Part shown: piece after piece, positions 47,819 through 59,158 of the stretch
Position numbering within the stretch: the first letter of the stretch is position 1
Layout of the letters: each line of letters opens with the position of its first letter
From: Calendula officinalis
Lineage: Eukaryota > Streptophyta > Magnoliopsida > Asterales > Asteraceae
Length of the DNA: 64,000 nt
Assembly (NCBI GenBank): GCA_963853835.1
Contig: OY970828.1
Location: 63,914,861-63,978,860 of the forward strand
Direction of reading: 5' to 3'
The notes under the pieces: generated by a model
Databases searched by the model: none
Told to the model about the DNA's origin: nothing
The model's input: the letters and a program-made list of their open reading frames with translations, nothing else
Made by a program: the position numbers and the translations under genes

Positions 47819-48340
47819 CTAGCAGGGTACGTACCTGGGTAATGCGGCGGCGGGTACCCGTAACCATATTTCAAAATTACGACAGTAACGGTGGTGGTAG
47901 CAATAGCGATGGTGATGAGTGGTGATGCGTAGTTATGGTAGGTGCCGACATTAGTTATGGTAGTATGTAATGGGGCATGAAATAATATGGGGTTTGTTGA
48001 TTTCCTGTTAAGTACGACAAGTAAAAAAATGAAAGTTGAACTAAATTGGGCATTTTTATTACTGGTAGGATCAAATCCGAAATTGGACTTTTTTGTGGGA
48101 GTAAATATGGGCGTTTAAATAGAGAAATGATGGTGTGCGTTCTGGTGACGTTAAAACTTATATTTATTAGTATCTGGAATAAATCAAAGTAATCAAGTAA
48201 TTGAAGTGGTTAACACACACACCTAAGTCCCAAATGGTCACGGGTTCGATTCCCCTAAGCTGCATTTTATTATTTGTTGTCTTCTAAAGCATAAGACCTT
48301 CTAATATTAGTAGGCCCAAATGGTTTAATAGTAGTATAGA
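47819..48340 (-). mobile_element. Short non-autonomous Helitron, complete
   Basis: On the minus strand it begins TCTATACTACTATTAAACC after host A (48341 is t on the plus strand) and ends with a GC hairpin (GGGTACCCGCCGCCGCATTACCCAGGTACGTACCC) then TGCTAG followed by host T. The 5' TC, 3' hairpin plus CTAG, and A/T insertion site without target duplication are the Helitron signature. Length 522 bp. It carries a tRNA-like stretch (about 48195-48263) with the B-box-like GGGTTCGATTCCCC. Confidence 0.8.
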
Positions 48341-48569
48341 TAGACTAATAGGGTACCCGCGCAATGCGGCGGGCGGGTACCCTGATACCTCTTTTCCGCG
48401 ACTATTTTGATGGTGTTCATTTACATATTATTTTATAACGATTATTATAGAAATGACTTATATTTGGGAATGAAATATTGATAAAGACTACATTGAAAAC
48501 TTATTGGCGTTTAAAATTTGTTAAATTACATGTTTTGAAAGAAAAAAAAAGTTCAGACATGACGATGAA

Positions 48570-49035
48570 TTACGACGTTCCTGTTCCTCCCTTTCATCAT
48601 CATCACCCAAGTTCAACCGATCATTAATGATCCGGTTAACATCTTGTTGCATCACATTTCTCATGTTAGTGAGCATGGATTGAATTGCCTCCATTGTTAC
48701 CGAAGTATGGTTATTCCCAATACCCGAATTGGCCAATCCATTCCCATCTTGATTCACATTCGAAGCTTGTTCTCCATCCAACAAGGCTCGGCCACTTCTC
48801 GTTCTAGCCATCTTACTATAATAAGATGTCAACCCAATTAGAATCCAATAAGTTGACTAAATAGTCAAAATAAAACATAAGAAAAGCTCGATTCAATACA
48901 ATTCCCTCAATGGTCAACCCTAATCCTTAAAGGTCAACCTAACTTCCTATAGAACATAATGTCCCAAAAGCAAAGTCTAAGTCTAGGGTGGGTAAACCAA
49001 CCTAATTCACTTAGACTAATGCTCTGATACCAAGT
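48570..49035 (-). mobile_element. Truncated second internal region of the gypsy array (leader and gag start)
   Basis: Primer site at 49021-49032 (minus TGGTATCAGAGC), leader, then gag from ATG at 48811 to about 48570, where similarity to the full copy (56350 downward) stops after DDDEREE. It keeps CAA at the codon that is a stop (TAA, 56183-56185) in the full copy. Beyond 48570 the sequence is Helitron tail. Confidence 0.85.
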
Positions 49036-49469
49036 TGTAACACACCAATTTTTCAACCAAATTTAAAACTTTTTTAAATAATAAAATATAAGTCTTTACA
49101 AACCGAGTATCCCAAAAATGTAGTTTAAATAAAACATTTGGAGTAATCAATAAGTATCAAAAATCGGTGTCACAAATATATCAAAACCAAAGTCTAGGGA
49201 ATTAAATAAGTACACCGAGCTAATCACTTCCAAATGCTAACTACGGGCCTCCCTATTCCTTAGCTCCCGAACCTGAGTACATAGCCAAAATAAACGTAGT
49301 ACGTGAGACAAGATTGTCTCGTGAGAAACATGGGTTTTAGACCCGGTTAGAAAATAATTGCAATAAATTAATAATTTAATAATTATCAAATTGCACATAG
49401 TCAATCAAACTCTAAGGCTTGCCATAAGCCAATCACATACGTAACGGGCCTCCCCGAAACAACTCCCCC

Positions 49470-49573
49470 GATATGGGTTAACTAGGTAAACTCCCCCGTT
49501 TCCGGGTTATCTATTTGCTCCCCCGATTTCCGGGTTATCTCAAACTCCCCCGTTTTCCGGGTTATCTATTTCT
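49470..49573. repeat. Short tandem repeat CTCCCCCGNTTTCCGGGTTATC within the LTR
   Basis: Four degenerate units of CTCCCCCG...GGGTTATC (26-34 bp apart) occur here and at the matching place in the other LTR (57000-57110). Confidence 0.85.
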
Positions 49574-50419
49574 CGACACACTACCCTTGCGCAGGGTGGT
49601 ACCGCCCCAAGTAGGTGTCACTAACTCCCCCAACTTGTGTGGGTTATCTAGGATCCAATTGATTAGCTACCACATAACAAATCATCAACTTGGGCCAATG
49701 CCCCACATCTCAACTCAATCATACTAGTGGTAACTATACAAATCAACTACAATTCAATTCAATTCATACTCTATCAATTCAATCTTTTCTTTACTAAAAA
49801 TAATTATCTAATAAAGACTCTAAAAATCATTTCAACTATAAAACATGGTTTACTATGTACTCAGAAAAGATCACATGTACTCACCTTAGCAATGCTATCC
49901 AACACTTGTGTTCAACAACACAATCCTCACTTCCAAATCAAGGAAGTACTTCCAATCACAAGGTCTTCTTGACCTAACATCAATATCATCACAAAACCTA
50001 GTTACAATCCATAACTAGCTATTAATTAATCCATCTAAACATTCCCAACCACCAAGTTCATACAACTTGGTGGAATCTCAAACCCTAGTTCAAGATTTTC
50101 CATCATCAAACCCAGATCTAAATTGTACACATTGATTACAAGTCTACAAGGAGTGTTTTACACTCATAAAAATTCATCTTCCCCAAAGATGATATGGTGG
50201 GTTCCCAAAACCACCATTGTTACCCATACTAAGCTTAAAATCAAGGTAACTAAGCAAGATATGCAAGAATTCTTACCCTTGATGCTTGAATCCTTCAAGA
50301 TGATGAAGATTTGAGCTCCTTAGCTCCAAAAACCGACCAAAAGCTCTCAAAAACGGCTGCTCTAGATCTAGGGTTCGTAGGTGTTATGAGCCCTAGCTTT
50401 CACACAACTTTTTATAGTT

Positions 50420-50645
50420 CGGCCAGTCCTCGCGCCCCGCTCGCGTTTCCCTCGCGCCGCGAGGTGACGCGGGATACCCTCTTGGTCGCCGCAGGAAGAC
50501 AGCCCTCGCGCCCCGCTCGCGCCGCGAGTTCGACGCGAGTCTCAACTCGAGCTCGGCGCGAGTCCCTTGCGTCTCAGCTCTGGACATTCTGTTCGACCTC
50601 GCGTTTGGCTCGCGCCAGGCTCGCGCCGCGAGGTCTGAGCCAGGC
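50420..50645. other. CpG-dense palindromic block in the LTR
   Basis: Repeated CTCGCGCC, CGCGAG and the palindrome CTCGCGCCGCGAG, within otherwise AT-rich sequence. The matching block in the other LTR is 57960-58195, with one extra CTCGCGCCAGG unit. Unknown role; position fits an LTR promoter or leader region. Confidence 0.7.
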
Positions 50646-50839
50646 AGATTCTTGGCCTTTAAACTTGTTTCCATCCAAGTTTTGACCCATACTTGGTTAC
50701 ACCAAGTCCTAAACATTCAAACACTCGATAGAACACAACCCGAAACATAAACTAATATAAATACTAAAATTCGAATCAATCCCGAATAAATTACACGAAA
50801 AACAAACGTAAAATTACGGTCGTTACAACTATATACCCT

Positions 50840-52304
50840 TTAAGAGGATTCCGTCCTCTGAATATCTACAAAATCTGGGTAGCGTTTCTTCATCTCATAT
50901 TTGACTTCCGAAGTCAATTTTGGCCCAAGGGAATGCTTCCACTTGACCAACACTAGCTCAATCTCTTTGTTCCTCAATTTTTTCGTTTGGGCCTCCAATA
51001 TGGCATCGGGCTTTTCAATCAATCGGTTGGGTGCATCGACCCGCAAATCTTGAAGTGGGATAATATTCTCCACTTCACCTAAGAACTTCTTCAGATTACT
51101 AACATGAAACGTGTCATGGACACCTTGCAACTCGGGTGGAAGTTATAACTTAAATGCTTGTAAACCGACCCGTTTCAAAATCTTAAACGGGCCAACATAC
51201 CTTGGGCTCAATTTGCCCTTCTTTCCAAATCTCATCACGCCTTTCCAAGGCGACACTTTTAACATCACCATATCACCAACATCCAAAGCATATGGTCGCT
51301 TTTTCAAACTCGAATAACTCTTTTGGCGATCTTGTGCGACTTTCATGTTCTTTTGAATTATTCCGATTTTCTCGTTTGTTATTTTCACAATCTCGGGGCA
51401 CGTGAGTTTCGTCTCACCTGCCTCTAACCAACAAGAAGGCGTCCTACATTTTCTTTCATACAATGCCTCAAACGGCGGCATTTTAATTGTCGAGTGATAA
51501 CTATTGTTATATGAAAACTCAACTAACGGTAAATGTTCATCCCATTTACCACCAAAATCCAATACACACGATCTTAACATATCTTCGACCGTTTGGATCG
51601 TTCTTTCACTTTGACCATCGGTTTGTGGATGGTAGGCTGTGCTGAATCTCAACTTTGTTCCCAACTCTTCTTATAGTGATCTCCAAAATCTCGAGGTAAA
51701 CCTTGCATCCCGATCAGACACAATCGATAATGGTACCCCGTGCAAACGAACAACTTCATCCACATTCAATTTTGCCAACTTCTCGAGTGGCATGGTTTCC
51801 CGAATAGCTATGAATAACGCACTCTTCGTTAACTTATCAACAATCACCCAAATGGCGTCATGATTCCTACTCGTCTTTGGAAGACCAACAATAAAATCCA
51901 TTGTGATGTCTTCCCATTTCCCGACCGGTACTTGCAACGATTGTGCAACACCATAAGGCACTTGGTGCTCGGCTTTCACTTGTGCACACGTGGCACATTT
52001 TGATATGTACTTTGCTACTCTCGACTTCATCCCCGGCCACCAATACATTCTCTTCAAATCTTGATAAGTCTTTGTACTTCCGGGATGAATCGAGTACTTG
52101 GACTTGTGAGCATCATTCAACAACACTTTTCGCTTTCCACCGAATTTCGGAACCCAAATCCGACCATTCACGGTCTTTAACCCTTGAACATTTTCTTCAA
52201 ATACTTGGTTCTTTCCCGACCTCTCTTGTCTATACTCGTCTTTTCCCATCACTTCCCTTTGTGTGATTTTTATACTCTCAATTAAGCTAGATATTGAAGG
52301 GTTT
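50840..52304 (-). pseudogene. Gypsy integrase with chromodomain-like tail, two stops
   Basis: One frame continues from the RNase H side. It has an HHCC zinc-binding region (HKSKYSIHPGSTKTYQDL, then CATCAQVK), the core with MDFIVGLP and VSDRDARFTS, and FSTAYHPQTDGQSERTIQ. A C-terminal part has VHDTFHVSNLKK and VKWKHSLGPKLTSEV, which looks like a chromodomain remnant of Tekay/Del chromoviruses. TAA at 51671-51673 and TAA at 51143-51145 break it. It inserts new copies by DNA strand transfer in intact relatives; this copy cannot make a full protein. Confidence 0.88.
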
Positions 52305-53389
52305 CACTCACATCTTGAGACTGATCGACCCATAGGACCGACCTCCTAGTTTACTTGGTTCGAACCATGCTGACCAAGAACATGAACTTGTTCTTGACCG
52401 GTTAAAACCAACTAGCTGATTTAATCCCTAAAAGCGGAAGTGGGATTAAACCTAATCCTTAAACCCTAAAGGATTGAGATGTTGGAAATCTAGATTAGAT
52501 TAACAAGAAAGAAACCTTGTACGAAGAACTGGAACACACACATGGCTTGTGTGGTTCGTTCGACCATCAACCAAAGAACCCTAGGGTGGTCGAATTCGTC
52601 CAAGAGGGGAGAAGGGAGAAAAGTGTTTCCCAAAACATACCTTGTTGTTTGCTTAAGATTAGTCCACTGATGATGAACAAATCGAGCGATCTTCTAGTTG
52701 ATCTAAGCAATGAACTTGTTCTTCAATACTTGAAGAACACGAAGAACACGAAGAACGAAGAACGAAGAACACAAACTTGTGTTCCAAGGGGTGTTCGGCC
52801 GAAGCTAAGAGGAGGGAAATGGGTGAATTTCGTGAGGTGCTACAAGGGGTTTTAGGGTTACCCTAAGCCTCTTATTTATATACAAATAAGTTGTGATATA
52901 CAAATAAGTTGCGCTTAGGACCCTTCTAGTTTAATTAATATTAGATCTTTAATTAAACTTCCTTTTAACATTTCCATCCTTTATAGTTTAACTAGTTTAT
53001 TATTGTTGCACTTAACTATTAAATGTCTAGTATTAATACACTAATAATTCGGTACCCATATACACGAATTATATACTTGTATTTATACTTTGAATAATTA
53101 ATTATATATTAACCTTTATATAATTTATACAACAATATTATCCAACCACTATATGATTTAATAGCTTTAAATCATATCATGGATAATCTATAATAACACA
53201 TTGTATATTTACTCAACTAGTAAATGTACAAATACTTGTATTAATTAGTTAGTTAAACTAATCTAGTAATAAGTTAAACTTAACTTAATACTTGACTGAT
53301 TCATAATGACTATTATGAATCATTCCTCTTCGTAGTATCATTGCATATCTTGCTCGTATTACATGCACTCACCGGTGTGACCCTTAAGT
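52305..53389. mobile_element. 1.09-kb insertion between RNase H and integrase
   Basis: GTTTC at 52300-52304 and 53390-53394 (GAAAC on the minus strand) is a 5-bp direct repeat, and removing the insert with one copy leaves the pol frame in phase. On the minus strand the insert starts ACTTAAGGGTCACACC and ends AAGATGTGAGT. A TATATAAATAAGAGG box lies inside (about 52870). A 5-bp target suits an LTR-derived element, but TG...CA ends are missing. CACT...AGTG with a 3-bp target would suit CACTA. Class left open. Confidence 0.65.
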
Positions 53390-54646
53390 GTTTCGTAGGC
53401 ATGGATGTATCATCATAGGTTGACTAACCGTGCACATAAATCCTTCAGATACTACATCAATCCGCATCAACTTAGCCTTAACCGGTTTTTCATACACTTT
53501 TCTACGAAAGGCGTCGGCTACCACATTAGCCTTTCCTTCATGATAGACAATCTCACAATCGTAATCACTAATCAACTCAATCCACTTCTTTGTCTCATAT
53601 TCAAGTCTTTTTGTGTAAACACATACTTAAGACTTTTGTGATCCGTGTACAATATACACCTTGTTCCATACAAGTAATGTCTCCAAATTTTCAAGGCAAA
53701 AATAATCGCCGCCAACTCTAAGTCATGAGTTGTATACCTTTCTTCCGCATTCTTCAATTGCCTTGAAGCATAAGCTATCACTTTACCTCTTTGCATCAAA
53801 ACACAACCAAGACCTTTATTCTAGGCGTCACTATACACCACGAAATCTTCCATACCGTCGGGTAGAGTGAGAATCGGTGCATTGCACAACTTCTCCTTCA
53901 ACAAGGTAAAAGCATCCTCTTGCTTTTTCCCCCAATAAAACTTCACATCTTTCCTCGGTAGCCTAGTGAGTGGGACCGCCACTCGGGAAAAGTCTTTAAT
54001 AAATCTTCGGTAATAACCGGCTAACCCAAGAAAACTTCTAACTTCGGTTGGAGTCTTCGGTGCTTCCCAATTCTTCACCGCTTCAATCTTAGACGGGTCA
54101 ACTTTTATCCCGCTTCGAGATACCACATGACCTGGGAATTGAACTTCCCGCAACCAAAATTCACACTTTGAGAATTTAGCATACAATTTTTCTCGCTTCA
54201 AAACTTCTAGAGTTTGCCTCAAATGTTCTTCATGTTCTTCTTCGGTTATGGAGAAAATAAGAATATAATCGATGAACACGATAAGGAATTCATCGAGGAA
54301 TGGTTTACAAACCCTATTCATGAGATCCATGAAAATAGCCGGGGCATTCGTCAAACCGAATGACATCACCAAAAATTCATAATGCCCATAACGAGTTCTA
54401 AAGGCCGTCTTCTTGGTATCACCCTCTTTAACACGAACTTGATGGTAACCCGATCTCAAATCAATCTTGGAGAAATAATCGGCTCCTTGAAGTTGATCAA
54501 ATAAATCATCTATCCTTGGCAAAGGATATCGGTTCTTAATCGTCATTTTGTTAAGTTCTCGGTAATCGATACACATTCTCATCGAACCATCTTTGTTCTT
54601 CACAAATAAAACCGGTGCACCCCATGGTGACGAACTAGGACGGATA
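53384..54646 (-). pseudogene. Gypsy reverse transcriptase / RNase H, damaged
   Basis: Reverse transcriptase motifs are clear: GSMRMCIDYRELNKMTIKNR, YPLPRIDDLFDQL, FSKIDLRSGYHQ, FRTRYGHYEFLVMSFGLTNA. The catalytic box reads FIDYILIFS, where FIDDIL is expected (TAT at 54265-54267). The RNase H part has VVYSDA, VIAYASRQLK, YTTHDLELAA and LYTDHKSLKY. Lesions: an in-frame TAG at 53821-53823, a one-base loss near 53590 that shifts the frame, and a deletion upstream that removes the protease-to-polymerase linker. The N-terminal motif GFIRPSSSPWGAP survives out of frame at about 54605-54650. Confidence 0.92.
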
Positions 54647-54655
54647 AAACCTTTA

Positions 54656-55150
54656 TCAAGTAATGGCGGTTAACAAGTTTGGCATATGATGCCTCTTTTC
54701 CCCATAGATGTACACCTTCTCATTTTCGGGTGACTTAATCGACACTAACTTCTTCCCACATAAAATCTTGGCTTTGTGGATTCCCAACCAATCCATCCCG
54801 ATAATTACATCAAAAGCCTTAATCCCCATTGGCATCAAATCAACCTTAAACTTCTTACTATCGATTTCTAATTCACAATCTCTATAGATGTGTTGGACCA
54901 TAGAGGTTTTCCCATCGGCTACTTCTATTTCATACAAATCATCAAGTAACTCTAGTGGAACCTTAAACTTAGCACTAAATTCATGAGACACGAAAGAATA
55001 AGTAGAACCCGAATCAATCAATACATAAGTGGGTATGGAGTTTATGAATAAGGTACCTGAGACTACATCATGAGTCTCCTTAGCTTCTTCACACGTGAGT
55101 TGGAAGGCACGCCCTTTGACTCTCAACGGCTCCGGTTTCTTGTGAGCGGG
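54656..55150 (-). pseudogene. Gypsy aspartic protease
   Basis: The frame shows VLIDSGSTYSFVS, with the DSG catalytic triad, and FDVIIGMDWLGIHKA, the second conserved block of retropepsins. It is in frame with gag but separated from it by TAA at 55151-55153. It ends at a junction (about 54656) where the sequence jumps from LLTAIT to LDKGFIRP in a different frame. Confidence 0.88.
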
Positions 55151-56350
55151 TTACACCAACGTTTCGGTTCCTTTCTTTGGGCAAACATTGCTATAATGCC
55201 CTTTCTCATGACATGAGAAACACTCAACCTCATCGAGGCGTTTAACCTTGCAATCTTTAGCTTTGTGGCCAAATCGACCAAACTTGAAACAACCGTTGGA
55301 ATCCGCCTTGCATTCACCCTTGTGGTCCCTACCACACTTTCTACATCCACCAACACTTCCTTGCTTTGACCCGCTCGGGGAAAACTTACTTTTCTTGGAT
55401 GGTCCCGAAAAACTTTCAAACTTTCTCTTCTCATAACCAAACGACCTCTCTTGAATTCTCCTCTTACTAACCTTCTCAACACTTCGGGCGACATTGATCA
55501 CCTCATCAAGGGTAGTCGCCCTTTTCACCTCTAGCTCATACTCCCATGGCAACCCATTAGCAAACCGAACCACACGACCACGTTCGGTGGGGTAGGTGCT
55601 TGACGCAAACGGGAGGTATCCCAAGAACTTCTTAGTATACTCATCAAAGGTCAAATTTCCTTTCTTGAAGTGCAAGAACTCTTCCAACAACTCCTCCAAC
55701 TCCCTTTCGGGACAAAACTTCTCTTTGAGTCTCCTAGTGAACTCATCCCACGACATCTTGTAAACGGCTTTCTTTCCCAAAGCCTCATACACGCTGTCCC
55801 ACCATGTAAGAGCATCATCTTTCAACAACTGTGAGGCATAAGTCACCATGTCTTCATCTTTGGACTTGCTACTCTCAAGCACATGTTCCGTTTCTCGAAT
55901 CCAACGAACCATCACTTTCGGTTCCGTACTCCCAAGATAGAAGTCGGGTCGGCATGCAAGGAATGTTTTGTAAGAACATCCATGACGTTCAATCTTTCTT
56001 TCTTCACCACTTTCCTCATTGGAGGACTTCTCGGTCGGGACACTAGCGTCCGTTGACTTAGTCTTTATGAGAGGTGGGGAATCTTCACTTTCCTCCCTCT
56101 CCTCCTCATCACGACGTTCCTCTTCCTCCCTTTCATCATCATCACCCAAGTTCAACCGATCATTAATGATCCGGTTAACATCTTATTGCATCACATTTCT
56201 CATGTTAGTGAGCATGGATTGAATTGCCTCCATTGTTACCGGAGTATGGTTATTCCCAATACCCAAATTGGCCAATCCATTCCCATCTTGATTCACATTC
56301 GAAGCTTGTTCTCCATCCAACAAGGCTCGACCACTTCTCGTTCTAGCCAT
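55151..56350 (-). pseudogene. Gypsy gag (nucleocapsid), with an early stop
   Basis: Starts MARTRSGRALLDGEQ (ATG at 56350). A TAA at 56183-56185 follows NMRNVMQ. After it comes an acidic Glu/Asp-rich stretch, the Retrotrans_gag core (ALTWWDSVYEAL, WDEFTRRLKEKFCPE, FDEYTKKFLGYLPFA) and three Cys-rich knuckles, CRKCGRDHKGEC, CFKFGRFGHKAKDC and CFSCHEKGHYSNVC. The second knuckle has Phe in place of the second Cys. Confidence 0.9.
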
Positions 56351-56559
56351 CTTACTATAATAAGATGTCAACCCAATTAGAATCCAATAAGTTGACTAAA
56401 TAGTCAAAATAAAACATAAGAAAAGCTCGATTCAATACAATTCCCTCAATGGTCAACCCTAATCCTTAAAGGTCAACCTAACTTCCTATAGAACATAATA
56501 TCCCAAAAGCAAAGTCTAAGTCTAGGGTGGGTAAACCAACCTAATTCACTTAGACTAAT

Positions 56560-56571
56560 GCTCTGATACCA
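56560..56571 (-). other. Primer binding site of the full gypsy copy
   Basis: Minus strand TGGTATCAGAGC, three bases after the LTR end GGTGTTACA; complementary to initiator tRNA-Met. The same site recurs at 49021-49032. Confidence 0.85.
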
Positions 56572-56574
56572 AGT

Positions 56575-58376
56575 TGTAACACCCCAATTTTTCAACCAAA
56601 TTTAAAACTTTTTAAATAATAAAATATAAGTCTTTACAAACCGAGTATCCCAAAAATGTAGTTTAAATAAAACATTTGGAGTAATCAATAAGTATCAAAA
56701 ATCGGTGTCACAAATATATCAAAACCAAAGTCTAGGGAATTAAATAAGTACACCGAGCTAATCACTTCCAAATGCTAACTACGGGCCTCCCTATTCCTTA
56801 GCTCCCGAACCTGAGTACATAGCCAAAATAAACGTAGTACGTGAGACAAGATTGTCTCGTGAGAAACATGGGTTTTAGACCCGGTTAAAAAATAATTGCA
56901 ATAAATTAATAATTTAATAATTATCAAATTGCACATAGTCAATCAAACTCTAAGGCTTTCCATAAGCCAATCACATACGTAACGGGCCTCCCCGAAACAA
57001 CTCCCCCGATATGGGTTAACTAGGTAAACTCCCCCGTTTCCGGGTTATCTATTTGCTCCCCCGATTTCCGGGTTATCTAAAACTCCCCCGTTTTGCGGGT
57101 TATCTATCTCTCGACACACTACCCTTGCGCAGGGTGGTACCGCCCCAAGTAGGTGTCACTAACTCCCCCAACTTGTGTGGGTTATCTAGGATCCAATTGA
57201 TTAGCTACCACATAACAAATCATCAACTTGGGCCAATGCCCCACATCTCAACTCAATCATACTAGTGGTAACTATACAAATCAACTACAATTCAATTCAA
57301 TTCATACTCTATCAATTCAATCTTTTCTTTACTAAAAACAATTATCTAATATTGACTCTAAAAATCATTTCAACTATAAAACATGGTTTACTATGTACTC
57401 AGAAAAGATCACATGTACTCACCTTAGCAATGCTATCCAACACTTGTGTTCAACAACACAATCCTCACTTCCAAATCAAGGAGGCACTTCCAATCACAAG
57501 GTCTTCTTGACCTAACATCAATATCATCACAAAACCTAGTTACAATCCATAACTAGCTATTAATTAATCCATTTAAACATTCCCAACCACCAAGTTCATA
57601 CAACTTGGTGGAATCTCAAACCCTAGTTCAAGATTTTCCATCATCAAACCCAAATCTAACTTGTACACATTGATTACAAGTCTACAAGGAGTGTTTTACA
57701 CTCATGAAAGTTCATCTTCCCCAAAGATGATATGGTGGGTTCCCAAAACCACCATTGTTACCCATACTAAGCTCAAAATCAAGGTGACTAAGCAAGATAT
57801 GCAAGAATTCTTACCCTTGATGCTTGAATCCTTCAAGATGATGAAGATTTGAGCTCCTTAGCTCCAAAAACCGACCAAAAGCTCTCAAAAACGGCTCCTC
57901 TAGATCTAGGGTTCGTAGGTGTTATGAGCCCTATCTTTCACACAACTTTTTATAGTTCGGCCAGTCCTCGCGCCCCGCTCGCGTTTCCCTCGCGCTGCGA
58001 GGTGACGCGGGATACCCCCTTGGTCGCCGCAGGAAGACAACCCTCTCGCCCCGCTCGCGCCGCGAGCTCGACGCGAGTCTCAACTCGAGCTCGGCGCGAG
58101 TCCCTCGCGTCTCAGCTCTGGAGCTTCTGTTCGACCTCGCGTCTGGCTCGCGCCAGGCTCGCGCCAGGCTCGCACCGCGAGGTCTGAGCCAGGCAGATTC
58201 TTGGCCTTTAAACTTGTTTCCATCCAAGTTTTGACCAATACTTGGTTACACCAATTCCCAAACATTCAAACACTCGATAGAACACAACTCGAAACATAAA
58301 CTAATATAAATACTAAAATTCGAATCAACCCCGAATAAATTACACGAAAAACAAACGTAAAATTACGGTCGTTACA
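56575..58376 (-). mobile_element. 5' LTR of the Tekay-like gypsy element
   Basis: Minus strand TGTAACGACCGTAATTTT ... TTGGGGTGTTACA, 1,802 bp. Its outer edge (58376) falls inside the Helitron helicase frame. Same internal landmarks as 49036-50827. A target duplication cannot be tested because the other outer edge of the array is truncated. Confidence 0.92.
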
Positions 58377-59158
58377 GTCTTCTGCTTCATCGAAACTATA
58401 ATACGTTTTCACTTCACCACAAAATTTGTTGATCAACTTCTCGTTAAGGTCATCTACATGGTCGTTTTTTGTTGATAAGATTGCCCTAGAAATGATATAA
58501 TCTGTTGATTTTCCATTGACATGCATAGAAGGAAGTATCGCATTAATCAACTCTTCCTTGGACGCCTCATTATACATGTACGGAATGGTCATGCCGTCTG
58601 GGATGCGAATATACTTTTCATCTATAACTTCTTCATCGCCATCCCCCACTCGTAAAAGAAAGTCGGAAAACCATGGATCCGTTCATGCACTCATATTGAG
58701 AGTCAGCCTCATCTTTTTAATGACAAACCATAGCGGTGACATTCTTAGGATGGAGTCTACAATTTGGGATCGTGTTCCACGTCTAACGATCGGCAAAACT
58801 TGCCTAAAGTCACCTCCCAACACCATAATTTTACCGCCGAAAGGGAGTCTCCTCCCCGTGATGTCTTGCAATGATCGATATAATGCCTCCACAGCCTGCC
58901 TCTTAGCCATCGAAGCCTCGTCCCATATGATTAGTCTTGCTGCTGTAAGAAACTTTGCGGTCCCACTTTGTTTCTTAATGCTACAGAGTGAGTTGTTTTC
59001 CACGTTAAATGGAATCTTGAATCGGGAGTGAGCTGTTCTACCACTCGACATGTTATTGGCTGCCGCGCCAGACGAAGCTGTCGCGATTGCAATGAAACCA
59101 CGAGAACGTACCTTTGCAAGGAGAGCTTTATACAGAAAAGTTTTTCCTGTATAATGTG
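58377..59158 (-). pseudogene. Helitron Pif1-type helicase fragment
   Basis: On the minus strand the frame opens inside a Walker A motif (TGKTFLYKALLAKVRSRG), then TASSGAAANNM, GRTAHSRFKIP, the Walker B RLIIWDEASMAKR, and GGKIMVLGGDFRQVLP. A TGA at 58683-58685 follows LTLNMSA, and the same frame continues DPWFSDFLLRVGDG, DEKYIRIPDGM, INAILPSM, AILSTKNDHVDDLNEK. It stops at the gypsy LTR after FDEAED. Upstream of the Walker A the helicase and Rep parts are missing. These motifs are those of plant Helitron helicases; a cellular PIF1 gene is less likely given the RPA neighbour and Helitron ends. Confidence 0.85.

Larger units (their letters stand above)
49036..50827 (-). mobile_element. 3' LTR of the Tekay-like gypsy element (shared LTR of the array)
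   Basis: On the minus strand TGTAACGACCGTAATTTT ... TTGGTGTGTTACA; 1,792 bp. Nearly identical to 56575-58376, with scattered substitutions and small indels (for example the final GGTGTGTT versus GGGGTGTT). It is followed by another primer site and leader, so it serves as 3' LTR of one copy and 5' LTR of the next. Confidence 0.92.

Noticed and set aside
50311..50716. Arg/Ala/Ser-rich frames on both strands (and 57849-58265)
   Set aside because: Products of the CTCGCGCC palindromic block, open on both strands at once.
52517..52855. 112-codon frame in the 1.09-kb insertion
   Set aside because: No motif; contains a GAAGAACAC-type simple repeat. Possibly part of an LTR.
58516..59031. 171-codon plus-strand frame
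   Set aside because: Antisense shadow of the helicase coding sequence.
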